This document shows positions 1 to 10,218 of a stretch of 64,000 bases of DNA, piece by piece. The stretch comes from Phaseolus vulgaris. Taxonomy: Eukaryota; Streptophyta; Magnoliopsida; Fabales; Fabaceae. The stretch covers positions 36,492,608 through 36,556,607 of the forward strand of contig NC_023758.2 of assembly GCF_000499845.2 (NCBI RefSeq). Direction: 5' to 3'. The notes below the pieces were generated by a model that was not told the origin of the DNA, searched no databases, and was given only the letters and a program-made list of their open reading frames with translations. Position numbers and translations under genes: made by a program. How positions within the stretch are numbered: the stretch's first letter is position 1; the number at the start of each line of letters is the position of its first letter.

Positions 1-33
1 TTTCTACAATATTTGGTATACGTAGTGGAGACG

Positions 34-123
34 GTTTTGAATTGAAAGAGAGGTGGAATAGTGGTTTTGAATTGAAAGAGATGTGGAAGAACAATTATGA
101 ATTGAAAGAAAGGTGGGGGAACA
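34..123. repeat. Short tandem repeat, about 3 x 30 bp
   Basis: Three imperfect copies of a unit built around TTTTGAATTGAAAGAGAGGT lie head to tail. In one frame they read GFELKERW, GFELKEMW, NYELKERW, but the open frame is short and runs into the microsatellite, so no gene is called. It may be the edge of a longer repeat cut by the window start. Confidence 0.7.
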
Positions 124-149
124 ATTTGGTTTATTTTCAAAATCAGTTA

Positions 150-460
150 CATTTTATTAATATTAGTAATACTAATAATATTAATAACACTGATAATATT
201 AATAATACTAATAATATTAATAATACTAATAATATTAATATTATTAATAATACTAATAATACTAATAATATTAATAATACTAATAATACTAATAATAATT
301 TATAATACTAATAATACTAAAAATATTTTATAATACTAATAATATGAATATAATATTATTAATATTAATAAAATAAATATAATATTAATAATATGAATAT
401 AATAATAATATGAATATTAATAAAGATAATAATGATAAAGATTTATTTTTATTTTTATTT
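150..460. repeat. AT-rich TAA/ATT trinucleotide microsatellite
   Basis: An imperfect run of AATATTAATAAT and AATACTAATAAT units. Similar runs sit at 21780-22030, 55925-56130 and 62455-62815. Each lies beside TTACATACGGAT-type palindromes, which suggests one dispersed repeat module. Confidence 0.9.
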
Positions 461-466
461 TTTGCA

Positions 467-660
467 TTACATACGGATAAATTCGTATGTAATTACATAC
501 GGATATTACATACAGATTTTTCCGTATGTAATTACATACGGATTCTGGATCCGTATGTAAAGCTTACCTACAACAATTTTACATACGGATTTTTGTCCGT
601 ATGTAAACCTGTTTTACATACGGATTTTGGGCCTTACATACGGATTTTGGCTGTATGTAA
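467..660. repeat. Palindromic TTACATACGGAT / ATCCGTATGTAA array
   Basis: TTACATACGGAT and its reverse complement alternate about ten times with 4-12 nt spacers. This makes a series of potential hairpins, for example TTACATACGGAT, AAATT, CGTATGTAA at 467-492. Related motifs recur at 22040-22210, 55780-55920 and 62926-62975. Confidence 0.85.
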
Positions 661-685
661 TTCCAATTTTTCTTGTAGTGGTTTC

Positions 686-1076
686 GTGACTTCAAGTGAG
701 AGATTGTTGGGTATGAAGTCAAGACCAATTGGGTTGGGTTGACAAGACACCATATACACAGTTGAAGCGCAGGTGAACATTGTTCCGTGACTTCAAGTGG
801 GAGATTGTTGGGTATGAAGTCAGGATCAATTGAGTTGGGCTGAGTAGACACCATGTTTTAGTGAGTGGGCTTAATCATTGTGTCCCTTTATTATCTCTAT
901 TTAAAGAGATCATTGTACTTGTAATTGGTGTGCAACAATATATAATGTAAACCTAATAGTTGTCTGTGTGGATGTAGGTTGCAGTTGACGACCGAACCAC
1001 GTTAAATCATGTGTTGTTTATTTTCTGCAGTTGATTCGTGATTGTGTGTGTTGTTTCCGCGTGCATTTTTCCATCA
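686..1076 (+). mobile_element. LTR-retrotransposon 3' end: polypurine tract plus LTR
   Basis: The LTR runs from TGTTGGGTATGAAGTC (806) to CCATCA (1076). It is preceded by a polypurine-like AAGTGGGAGAT at 795-805, the usual arrangement at the 3' LTR of a Ty1/copia element. A second partial copy of tract plus LTR start lies at 687-755, so the terminus is duplicated. No coding region of the parent element is left. No target-site duplication could be defined. Confidence 0.6.
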
Positions 1077-1355
1077 ACTATAACTTTGGGCTGCAAGAAT
1101 GAAGGTGAATTCTCCTTTGATGGATCAACGAGCTGAAGGATGGAAAACATAGGAAGATTTAACCTGTTGGTTGGGTTGGGAACATTTATTTTGTCTGGTT
1201 AGTAACTCTTGCAAATTTGGTAGGACATTGTTGCATCTTTGGTCAACAATTTAGCTTTTTTTGTTAGCCTGTGGATTTTTATGTAGCTGTTACAAGGTTG
1301 GGACACCCCTAAAGTGTCATTTTAATTTTAATTTATTCTTTGCTGATAAAAAAAA
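1077..1355 (+). mobile_element. LINE 3' UTR and A-rich tail fragment
   Basis: The segment ends in a box reading GTTGGGACACCCCTAAAG, then T-rich sequence and an A-run (1348-1355). The same box precedes the A-tails of LINE fragments that still carry reverse-transcriptase-associated coding sequence at 27240 and 52000. It is therefore read as a LINE 3' end with no coding sequence left. Confidence 0.55.
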
Positions 1356-1455
1356 GAGATGTTTTTTAAAAATAATATTATAGGAGTAATTCACAATGAT
1401 TTCCCTATAGTTTAGGTTAATTCGGTTAGTTGGTAAAATAAATAAAAAAAAGTTA

Positions 1456-1837
1456 CATTACAAGAAAATCATGCAATAGAAACCAATTTTAGAAACAGAA
1501 AATAATTAGTGGTTATAGTAACTAAATTAGAGATAATTTTAGGGACTGAATAAATTTTTGGTTTCTAAATTAATTTATATTATTGTTAAATGATTTCTAA
1601 ATTGGTATCTAATTAGTAACTAAGGTTTTTGCTACTAAATTTAGAATCTAAATAATTGGTAGTTAAAACTTTGATAGCTAATTAGATACCAATTTAGAAA
1701 CTATTTCACAATAATATAAACTAATTTAGAAACCAAAAATTTTTTAGTTTCTAAAATGGTCTCTAATTTAGTTACTATTGCACCTAATTATTTTTGTCTC
1801 TAAAAATTGGTTTCTATTTGATGATTTTATTGTAGTG
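1456..1837. mobile_element. Non-autonomous CACTA-type foldback MITE (382 bp)
   Basis: The left end reads CATTACAAGAAAATC. The right end, reverse-complemented, reads CACTACAATAAAATC. The element is flanked by a TTA direct repeat (1453-1455 and 1838-1840), the 3-bp duplication expected for the CACTA superfamily. The two halves are nearly complementary throughout (AAACCAATTTTAGAAAC against its inverse), so the whole element can fold into one long hairpin. It has no open reading frame. Confidence 0.75.
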
Positions 1838-1840
1838 TTA

Positions 1841-2246
1841 GTTTAGATAGATTTTTTTTTCACAAATTTCTTAGAAAAATAATTAACAAAAATAATTTTT
1901 TTTATAAGTTAAACTTATTTTATGAGTAAATTAATTTATAAAAATTGTAAAATATACTTTTTTTCTAAATTTTTATCTTTAGGATATAAAAGCTTTGTAA
2001 AATTAAAATTAGTAAAAATCTTAAACTTAGTACTGTTTCAACTAAAATTAAATGGCGCATATATTTTTTTCTCAATTAAAAATGGTAAACAAAAGTTATT
2101 ACAATAAGTGACTTTATTCCAAATATATTAAAAGGTAAACCTTTAATATTTAGTAGAGTCTTATTAGTTATTTTTTATAAATTTAAAACATAGATATACA
2201 TCATTTATTTTATTTGAAATGTAGATACTAGATGGTTTACAACTAA
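1841..2246. other. AT-rich spacer downstream of BBE-like gene 1
   Basis: Very AT-rich sequence with a 61-codon open frame that has no family features. Nothing further is supported. The 3' UTR and polyadenylation region of the minus-strand BBE-like gene 1 must lie here. Confidence 0.5.
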
Positions 2247-3869
2247 TTAATATTTTTCTTCCTTCTGCAGTGTAGGAATGCTTTGTTCGTTTCTGAAAAA
2301 GTTGTGAGGATCAACCTTGGTCTTCACTCTAGCCAGTCTCTTAAAGTTGTTATTGAAATATTTGAAACCCCAAATGCTGGCTTGAGTATAATTTGTGTAA
2401 CCATTGTTATTATTTACTCCAACGTCAAGGTCTCTGTAATTTATATATGCAGCTCTAGGAGAACTTGAAACATAAGGTTCCATATATTTATAGAGTCTTC
2501 TAATCCAATCCATATGCCTTTGTGTTGCCTCGTTCCCTTCCTCTCCCCAAACAACAACATAGTGAATATGATTAATGTATCCAGATCGGTGTGAGAAAGG
2601 AATTTCAGATTCCGAAATATCTGACATTCTACCTCCATAAGGAGCGAATTGAAGTTGACCATATTCAATCTTATCGTCATATAACAAACGCCATAAGCCT
2701 CGTAATCCATCAATAGGAATGGGTTTTCTCACATAATCAGATTTTCCTTTGTATTTTCCTGAACGAATTTGAGTTCTGTTAAGCAAAACTTCAGGGGCTT
2801 CATTGCCGGTAGATCCAATCAACCCAGCATTCATGAAGACAACTGAGCCAATCCAACTCGTCTCATTACAGTCTTTTCTGACCAAACCCAACTCTGGGAA
2901 GCTCTTTCGCATCAATGGAATAAGCTCTTCTACACCTCCCAGAAACATGGATACAAAACTAGCTTGTATTGTTAGCTTTCCATGTTGACTTGAATTTACC
3001 CTTGCCATGTCCATCCTAATCATTATGCGCTCGTCCAATTTATTGGCCACAAGCTGCCACTTTTGAATGATCTCGGTTGCATTTTCTTCCAATGTCCTTT
3101 CAAGTCTGAACACTGTCACAGTTGATGGAACTGGAACTAGTTTTATCTTCCAAGCCACGATGACACCAAAGCTTGCTCCACCACCTCCTCTAATGGCCCA
3201 AAACAGATCCTCACCCATGGCTTTTCTGTCAAGAAGATTACCATTCACGTCTATTATGTGAGCATCTAAGATATTATCAGCGGCAAGACCGTACTTGCGC
3301 ATCAAGAATCCATAACCACCTCCACTGAAGTGGCCACCAATGCCCACAGTGGCGCACACACCAGCTGGGAACCCTAGTGTTTTGCTTTTCTGGCTAATGC
3401 TGTAGTAAAGTTCACCAAGGGTTGCCCCAGATTGAACCCATGCAGTTTGGTTTTCTGCGTCAACTGTGATTTGTCGAAGGTTTAGGAGGTCAAGGATAAC
3501 AAAGGGAACCCCGGCAACATAGGAGAGACCCTCGTAATCATGGCCTCCGCTTCGGGTTCGAATCTGTAGGCCATGGCGTTGGGAGCAGATTATGGTGGTT
3601 TGAATGTGGGAAATTTGCAGTGGTGTGACAATGACATGGGGTTTTAAGCTTGAGTTGGAGAACCTAAGATTTTGAATGGTAAGATCCAGGACAGAGGAGT
3701 ATGAAGAGTTGGTTTGGGTGTAAACAACATTGGAGATGGAGTTGGTGTTATGAGAATAATTGTAAAGGCATTGAACAAACTTTTCATGAGTATCTGCTGA
3801 AGAAGGTGTAAATGAAAAGAAAAGAGAAATGGCAGTAACTACGGTAAAATAGGAGCTTAGGCACTTCAT
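2247..3869 (-). CDS. BBE-like FAD-linked oxidase 1 (intact, intronless)
   Basis: A 540-residue protein, the usual length for plant berberine-bridge-enzyme-like oxidases. Residues 1-25 form a hydrophobic signal peptide ending near SSADTHEK, so it should be secreted to the wall or apoplast. The FAD domain carries RSGGHDYEG with His110 and GFPAGVC with Cys172. Their spacing of 62 matches the His and Cys that hold FAD bicovalently in this family. GGHFSGGGYG follows at about 178-187, and the BBE C-terminal motif [10 protein letters not shown] lies near residue 480. Several N-glycosylation sequons (NSS, NET, NRT) are present. The start is the only Met before the signal peptide and lies about 50 bp from a TATA box. 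Known relatives oxidise alkaloids, monolignols or oligosaccharides; the substrate here cannot be deduced. Gene 2 (12717-14333) is a close paralogue. Confidence 0.95.
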   Translation of the reverse strand: MKCLSSYFTVVTAISLFFSFTPSSADTHEKFVQCLYNYSHNTNSISNVVYTQTNSSYSSVLDLTIQNLRFSNSSLKPHVIVTPLQISHIQTTIICSQRHGLQIRTRSGGHDYEGLSYVAGVPFVILDLLNLRQITVDAENQTAWVQSGATLGELYYSISQKSKTLGFPAGVCATVGIGGHFSGGGYGFLMRKYGLAADNILDAHIIDVNGNLLDRKAMGEDLFWAIRGGGGASFGVIVAWKIKLVPVPSTVTVFRLERTLEENATEIIQKWQLVANKLDERIMIRMDMARVNSSQHGKLTIQASFVSMFLGGVEELIPLMRKSFPELGLVRKDCNETSWIGSVVFMNAGLIGSTGNEAPEVLLNRTQIRSGKYKGKSDYVRKPIPIDGLRGLWRLLYDDKIEYGQLQFAPYGGRMSDISESEIPFSHRSGYINHIHYVVVWGEEGNEATQRHMDWIRRLYKYMEPYVSSSPRAAYINYRDLDVGVNNNNGYTNYTQASIWGFKYFNNNFKRLARVKTKVDPHNFFRNEQSIPTLQKEEKY

Positions 3870-3918
3870 TTTTGTGGATGGTTTGTTGTTGGTATGAGAA
3901 AGAGTAATGGGAAGTCTC

Positions 3919-3928
3919 TAATTTATAG
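3919..3928 (-). promoter_or_regulatory. TATA box of BBE-like gene 1
   Basis: On the minus strand the sequence reads CTATAAATTA, about 50 bp before the start codon and within the block ACTACTATAAATTAG shared with BBE-like gene 2. That leaves only a short 5' leader ending in ACAACAAACCATCCACAAAA. Confidence 0.65.
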
Positions 3929-4159
3929 TAGTTTGGAGTTGAATTTTAACCAAATCATTCATAAAAAGTTTGCCTATATATCCAAAAATAAAATAAAATA
4001 AACGTACCACATGGGAGGAGACAATTCAAGTACGAGAAGTAAGTAGTATAAGACTATTCTACATATTATACGTGGTGGAGAAGCTTCACACGATGACATA
4101 ATACGAAGAAGAAAAAGAAGTACTCGATGACAAAACTTGCATTTCATCCATATGCGCAC

Positions 4160-4740
4160 GCAATGTGCAAGAGAATGTTGACTGCATCATTTTGAAAATC
4201 CTTCATAAAATGGAACAATTATTTTTTTTAAGATGTTTTTGTTATTGTCTTAAGCCTTCGATATTCAAAGAAATTTTATGCTCGTACTCCCATTTTCTGT
4301 CCTTTTTTAAATACAAAAAAAAATATTTTCATAATATTTGTCTTTATATATATAATAGTAATAACAATTGTCTTTCTTAGATATCTTATTATTATATTAA
4401 GATTATGAGATGGTTATATAAAAATAAAAAAAGTCAAAAATTCATTACTTTAATTATCTATAGAGGTGATGTGTTATTAAAAACTAAATTTTTGTATTTG
4501 TAAAAAAAAACGAGATGAAGAATAAAATAGTAAATGTAACGTTAAGTATCTCATGTTTTTAGATGTGTTTACTTATTGCACTATAATATTTTGATACCTC
4601 ATAAATTTTTATATTCATTTTGCATCCACTATTTTATTCTTTATTTTTATTATAAATAAAAAAAATTATTTTTTAATGGCGATGTTATCCTAAAAGTGAA
4701 TTAACAAAGGTTTCTCAACTACCATTTATCTTACTTTGAC
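4160..4740. other. AT-rich intergenic sequence
   Basis: Homopolymer-rich upstream spacer with only short frames that show no family features. No gene, repeat terminus or RNA gene could be recognised. Confidence 0.4.
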
Positions 4741-5110
4741 TTTACAGATGCATGGAAGGTACTGAAGTGTTTTTTTCCTTTTTTAATACTATTCTAAAAG
4801 AGACTACGATTTTTAATATATGATTTTGTTATTTAATATTTAATAAAGAAAAATTCAGCTAAAAAATATTTTTTAATAGATGACGGTATATATGTAGGAT
4901 CGAGCTTTTTATACAAGTAGTTTCTTGTACGAGAAGGAATTAAAGAAGGATTTTTAACGCTTATTTTTATTTATTTGCAGTATTAATTCGAACTTTAATA
5001 TTATATTGTTTTTCTGATAAGATCCTAGTAAATACTTAAACAACAGATGTTACATCAGTGAAATATTTTCTTATATGGGTTTTATAAATTAACGGCTATC
5101 ATCAAATCAT
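4740..5110. repeat. BBE-upstream repeat, diverged copy
   Basis: Contains TTTAATAAAGAAAAATTCAG, GATCGAGCTTTTTATAC, GAAGGAATTAAAGAAGG and TAAATTAACGGCTATCATCA in the same order as in 14830-15330 and 38560-38660. It is the diverged equivalent of the sequence that lies upstream of BBE-like genes 2 and 3. Confidence 0.6.
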
Positions 5111-5800
5111 AATGATGGAAAATTTTATTAAGATAATTGTATCATACCTATATATATTACCTTGTTGATGTCAAATTTAATAAAAATAAATAAAATATGA
5201 AAATAATTAAATGGTTATTTATATATTTTAAAGGTTTCATATATTATAACATTTTTAATATATATGTAGATATATAAATGAGGTATTAAATATGTTTGTA
5301 TCAATAAAAGAATTTATAAACATAACTTTCAATAGATATATTTAGAATAAACTATCACGTTAAAAATTATTGAATCATATAATAGTTTATGTGTGTTACA
5401 TAGTAGCAGAATTCAAACTGTTTTAAAGAACAAAGTATAAGGTATGAGATTTCTTTTACGAACATCTATTTACAGTTATCACTATTTGACAGGATGTACT
5501 GTTTTGTTTGATTTGAAATGTATAAACTCAAATTCACAGTTGTTTTTTATAGAAGCAATTATATTTGCTTTCCATTATAGTTTAGATCTGTATTTTTGTA
5601 TTTGTATAAGGAACCATCAGATCTAACTGAGATATGAGGGACGCAGTATTTTGAACAGTAAAAAAAAAAAATATTTTTTTTTGTATGTAATAGGATTGAA
5701 ATATCTTTCAATAAAAATATTGTTGATAAAAAAATATATTTTGTAACAAACACATATAGAGTCTCATTTTACGTGTTTTAAACATGAGCTAAATAAAAGT
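5111..5800. other. AT-rich spacer, nothing recognised
   Basis: Only short frames of about 60 codons, low in complexity and without recognisable domains. No repeat terminus or RNA gene could be supported. Confidence 0.4.
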
Positions 5801-5807
5801 GTTTTTT

Positions 5808-6830
5808 TTATCAGAAAAAAATTAATAGAATAAAATGAGATAAGATTTAAAGCACTAACACTAGAAGGCTTAAACTACGGAGGAATCCCAATCCAAGGAG
5901 CTTGTTCTGCGCATAAACCAGCATAAAAAACAGACCACTGTAATTAGCAGCTGCTGGAAAGACACAAGATAATAAGTCCCTCCCATCCCTTTACATCTTG
6001 ACAGGGCCAGCTGCATCTTAAAGCATCATAAATTGGCAAAGATAAGACCCTAGCCTCTACCGCTAGATATATTCCCTGGCCACTTACTTCTTCCTTCTTA
6101 CTTCATGTCATGATCTCTACTTTGATCCTGCAGAACTCTTGCTTACACCTTGGAAAGAAGCTACCTCGGCTGCCATCAAATTTATCTATAACAGCAGCAC
6201 CAGCACTTCAGCGTGCATCACCCTGCATCCCTGCAATTTGATTGTGTTATACCTGGATAAATTACAAACAAACGTTAATTAACAGAATTCCGGCAGATGT
6301 TGCTTGCTGTCTTTAAGTTTGTTCCAGCACAAGCTTTCCTTCAAGACAATCCCAACATAGATTTCTTTGCCTTGACATCAACACCAGCAGTTATGACATC
6401 ATTGGCAAAATATGACCCTTGAGTGTATCCTTCTTTTCTTTGGTAAGAGCAGCATCATGAGTTAAGCCAACATCCATGTAATCCAGCATCCCTTTCCCCT
6501 CCCAGCTTTGGCATCACAACAAATGTTCCTTCCAGGGTCCCATACATAAGAATATGCCCTCAATAAACCATCCAAATTCAGTCCAGCCAATAAAAGCTGC
6601 CAATCAACACCAGCACTGACAGCCAAGTCACTTTCCCATGTTGAGGTTGCCAATTCAGTTCCCCCGTCACACATTTTATCAGCACTCTCTGTAAGTGGAA
6701 TGACACGCCATCCATATTGACCACAACTACAGACCATGCTTTCACAAAACCAGAGTCTTCCATCAGCAACTACGTAAGCTACCCATCAGCAAATAGAAGT
6801 GTCTTGTTAGATATATCTTGCGTTTTGTGT
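5808..6830 (-). mobile_element. Possible LINE-derived 3' sequence
   Basis: Read on the minus strand, the left end terminates in TTTTTTTCTGATAAAAAAAA, which resembles the A-rich tails of the other LINEs in this window. The base composition is richer in G+C than the neighbours. A 91-codon minus frame at 6462-6737 has no domain I recognise. Assignment to a LINE rests only on the tail and on the adjacent ORF1-like sequence at 6945-7195, so it is tentative. It could be another kind of repeat. Confidence 0.3.
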
Positions 6831-6944
6831 TTCTTATCGTAGAGAATGATTACTTTTATCTTGTTTGATAACAACCTTAGTTATTACATACAACTCATGC
6901 TTGGCTTAGGTATTTTGAGATGTTGCTTAATAATATTTCTAAGG

Positions 6945-7195
6945 GTCATCCTGATGCTTACTTGGGATGACTTTTTGTATGGAACAATGACTTTGGAGAA
7001 AATGATATGAGAAGGATCTTTCAATGCTGGGGAATTCATGAGGTATTAATTGCCAGGAAACTGAATCAGAAAGGGGAGAGGTTCGGATTCGTGAGGTTAG
7101 AGTACAAAATAAATGGTGCTGGAAAGGGTGGAAAGCACAACACAAGGAGACGATAAGGAAGGGCGCAAACAAGACTTATGTACAAGTTGTCAAAT
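6945..7195 (+). pseudogene. LINE ORF1 RNA-binding domain remnant
   Basis: Conceptual translation gives FVWNNDFGENDMRRIFQCWG, then GERFGFVRLEYK, then WCWKGWKAQHKETIRKG in shifted frames. This follows the RRM of plant L1 ORF1 proteins (FxxNFPxxxGExDMxxxFQ...GRRFGFVRF), which is better preserved at 63706-64000. Frameshifts and a stop break it, so it is a relic. Confidence 0.5.
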
Positions 7196-7549
7196 GAGGT
7201 AAACATATGAGTGAGGTAACACTACTATAAAAATGCTTTTAGATAGCAATTTTTAAAAGTCCCTAGACGACGATTTTAGAACCGTAACTTATGAACACGT
7301 CGTTTATAGTTTAGAATTATATACGAAAGCCAAGAAAGCCAAACAATCGTAGTCTATTACATTACTATAGATGATGATTATTAACAGAATTATTGTATAT
7401 ATTGTAAGTGAAATAAAAAATAGAAGACTCATACAAAGGTATAGACAAAGATTATTAACAAAATCGTTAGCTTATATCCTTCTATAAGTCTTCTATATTT
7501 TACTGCATGAAGCCATCATAAACTATAATTATAGCCAGAACCGTAATGC

Positions 7550-7630
7550 ATTTTTTATATCAGCAATGAATGAATTTAATTAAAGAGACACTTTTGAGGT
7601 GTCTCAACCCTTATACAAGATCCTACATCA
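7550..7630 (-). mobile_element. LINE 3' tail, inverted
   Basis: The minus strand reads TTGTATAAGGGTTGAGACAC, then CTCAAAAGTGTCTC and a weak A-rich tail. This is the tail box shared by the LINEs of this window. Sequence to the right (7631-7865) may be more of the same 3' UTR, but I cannot identify coding sequence in it. Confidence 0.45.
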
Positions 7631-7869
7631 AACAAACAGAGCAAACTGATTACATGTTAATATCTATCAGCACAACAAGCATCCAAATTGATTCACATAT
7701 AGCTTTGCTCATCCTGTTTTTTGCTCCATAGAATTTTCTGCAGACACCTTCTTTTCCATAGAGCTTTGCTCCACATATACATACCGGTAAACCGTAGTGC
7801 ACGATGAGTTTGTTTATTAGTTCAATTTGTTTAATGCATTTCCTCCTCTTAGTTAACCTGTTCATTTTA

Positions 7870-9049
7870 AAAGTCCAACTAGATATACAATATATTCAGA
7901 CAACCAGATTCACATTTATTTATACAATAAATATATATATATATATATTGATAAATCAATTAAAATGAGTATATCCACTAATATATATTCCTATCTATTT
8001 GGCTAATTTCCTATACATGAGAAATATGTAATATAAAAAAAACACTTAAGAACATATAAATTAAACCTATACTATTCATCATTTATCCTAGAGTTATAGA
8101 ACCTAATGAAATATGTGGCCCAAACATTCTTCACATAGTTCATTGATTCTGAATTTAGTGGTTGAGCATCCATAAAATACTACAACACAAAATAAGTTAA
8201 AATTAGTGTTTAATGTACACATAATTTATTATAAACAATAATTTAAATATGATTACTTGTTTCCAACCTCTGTTAATGTTAACTCTTATAATGATAGCCA
8301 CACTCATACCCCGTGTCTGTTTATTACACTATAATTCAATATTAATGAAAAGTTAATATTGAAATTTTGACAAACAAGGAAGACAAAAAGACAAAACATT
8401 AATTAATGAAAATTACAAACCTTTAGGTTCAAGCATGTGAGCTTCTAGGACATTGCACTTGGTTGACCTCTCACTGTGTAATATCCAATGTATGAGCTAA
8501 TTAATAAAAACAAACTTATTAGGAGACGTTTAAGTAATATACACAAGTAAGTTGATAATATTATTACATGTCCACTAATTACTTGAAATATGTCGGTGAC
8601 TTCTTATGCAATGAACATAATCACACAACAGTGTTATCAATTAATGATATAACAAGTAATTGTCAATGACGCTTGCGTCATTCTTGAAAACAATTAGTAA
8701 AACTTTAAAGGATAAAATACTATAATAATTAACGACTTAAACATTGTATTTACTCATATATATGTTTTCCTCTGTAACTAGAAACTTGGTGGTGTATGAT
8801 TGCGTTTCAAGTTGCTTATTTTCCACTGAACTAATTAATTGGGGATCCATTAATCCTTAGATATCATATTTCTCCTAATTACTAAAAAGTCCATACAAAT
8901 ACCTACAAGTATAATTAGTTAAAACATAACAAATAATTTAATATATTAAATTAAATTTATCCTAGATATAGTGGAGTCTCTGCATCGATTCCATATCCAT
9001 GCACTTCTGTAAAAGAATCAGCCTCCAACATCACGAATCATGTCCAATC
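7870..9049. other. AT-rich interior of the CACTA remnant, nothing else recognised
   Basis: Low-complexity AT-rich sequence with a dinucleotide (AT) run near 7927-7947 and no frame longer than about 60 codons. It may be degenerate transposase introns or subterminal sequence, but no motif supports a firmer call. Confidence 0.35.
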
Positions 9050-9366
9050 CATCATCATCTACTGCATCATCCATGATGGACTAAACATATTTTTGAGATA
9101 CAAACACACTTGGTGAATGTAATAATTCACCATGCTAAGTCCAAGTTGTATAAGATCGTAGAAAGCCATTATAAAAGGTGCTCCCTAATTTTGTTAACAT
9201 CCAATTTTCTCTCGTTCAAACAATTAATGCACAAACACCTAAAGTTTACTACACCACTATTGTTGCCATTACGTTGCACAAATTGTATAAATTCTTCTAC
9301 TCCTCTTTCATACCCATCACTTATGTGGGTTGAATTAATGTAGAAGATGAAGTAACAATCTATCAT
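9050..9366 (-). pseudogene. CACTA transposase-associated domain (Transpos_assoc type) remnant
   Basis: The minus-strand translation contains YERGVEEFIQFVQRNG, then NFRCLCINCLNERKLDV and IREHLL. After a frameshift it continues YNGFLRSYTTW and HGELLHS. This order matches the N-terminal transposase-associated domain of plant En/Spm TNP2-type proteins: GVEEFIxFA, a C-x-C-x2-C cluster, a HL..GF..Y..W motif and HGE. Stops follow, as in KYV-stop-SIMDDAVDDDG. It is a broken 5' part of a transposase gene with no catalytic core in the window. Confidence 0.65.
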
Positions 9367-9494
9367 GTATAAGCTCTAATGACCATCTAGCATGACCAGT
9401 AGCATTGTTTCGTTGAACTTTCCACGAGCTCTAGAGACATCTAACTAGATATGTCTTTAGAGACTGTCTGGCATGTCCTACTATGAGACTGTCC

Positions 9495-9509
9495 AGTGGG
9501 TATATGCAT
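9495..9509. repeat. Target-site duplication, left copy, of the LINE at 9510
   Basis: AGTGGGTATATGCAT here matches AGTGGGTTTATGCAT at 11934-11948 with one mismatch. The two copies bracket the LINE exactly. Confidence 0.8.
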
Positions 9510-10218
9510 CCCGGATGGTTTTAATTTTGGGTTCTTAATGTTCAGTTGGGAGTTCATTAAGGAGGACGTTATGTCGACAGTGAATGATTTTGCGACCAGA
9601 GGTGTCTGGCCTAGGGGGTCAAATGTGTCTTTCTTATGCCTGATTCCTAAAAATGACAATCCTCAACAGCTTAATGATTTTAGACCTATTTCTCTGGTTG
9701 GATGTATGTATAAAATTATGTCAAAAGCACTATCTCTAAGATTGAAAAGGGTGATTGACAAAGTTATTGATGTTAGGAAGTCTGCTTTCCTTGAAGGACA
9801 AAGTTTATTGGACGGTGTGCTTGTGGCCAATGATGCCCTTGAGGAAATGAAGAGAAAGAAGAGAAGTTGTGTTTTTTTAAAGGTTGATTACGAAAAGGCA
9901 TATGACTTTATTGTTTGCGAGTTTATTTACTATATGTTGGGAGAGGTTGGGTTTTGTGATAGATGGATTAATTGGATTAAGTCTTGTTTAGAGTTTGCCT
10001 TAGTGTCGGTTCTAGTTAATGGGAGCCCCACTAAGGAATTTATTCCAAAAAAGGGGTTGCGACAAGGGGATCCGTTAACACCTTTTCTGTTTCTTATTGC
10101 GACTGAAGGCCCGACAGATGTGTCAAGGATGGCAGATGAGAAACAATTGATTGACAACTTGAAAATTGGAGATAAGAAAGTTAATGTTAATATGCAAATG
10201 ATACTTTGTTTTTTGTGA
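9510..10218 (+). pseudogene. LINE reverse transcriptase domain (dead)
   Basis: The frame is open for about 236 codons after the insertion point and holds RT motifs in order: the DFRPISL block, AFLEGQS, FLKVDYEKAYD and GLRQGDPLTP. The catalytic box that should read YADD is YAND in the shifted frame near 10193-10216 (TATGCAAATGATACTTTG), and a frameshift precedes it. The enzyme could not function. The open-frame ATG at 9496 lies in the target duplication and is not a real start. Confidence 0.85.

Larger units (their letters stand above)
7221..9440 (-). mobile_element. Decayed CACTA (En/Spm) transposon
   Basis: The left edge starts CACTACTATAAAAATGC, a CACTA-type terminus. The right part encodes a transposase-associated domain on the minus strand (9050-9366). 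Between them the DNA is AT-rich and carries an (AT)n run at 7927-7947 and a LINE tail at 7550-7630. The right terminus was not found. The ends are inferred, so the extent is approximate. Confidence 0.45.

Noticed and set aside
42..305. 87-codon open frame rich in Asn/Ile at the window start
   Set aside because: It is the translation of a short tandem repeat and an AAT microsatellite. No family features.
150..660. A CRISPR-like array from the regularly spaced TTACATACGGAT units
   Set aside because: The spacers are 4-12 nt, the units are palindromic in both orientations, and the context is plant DNA.
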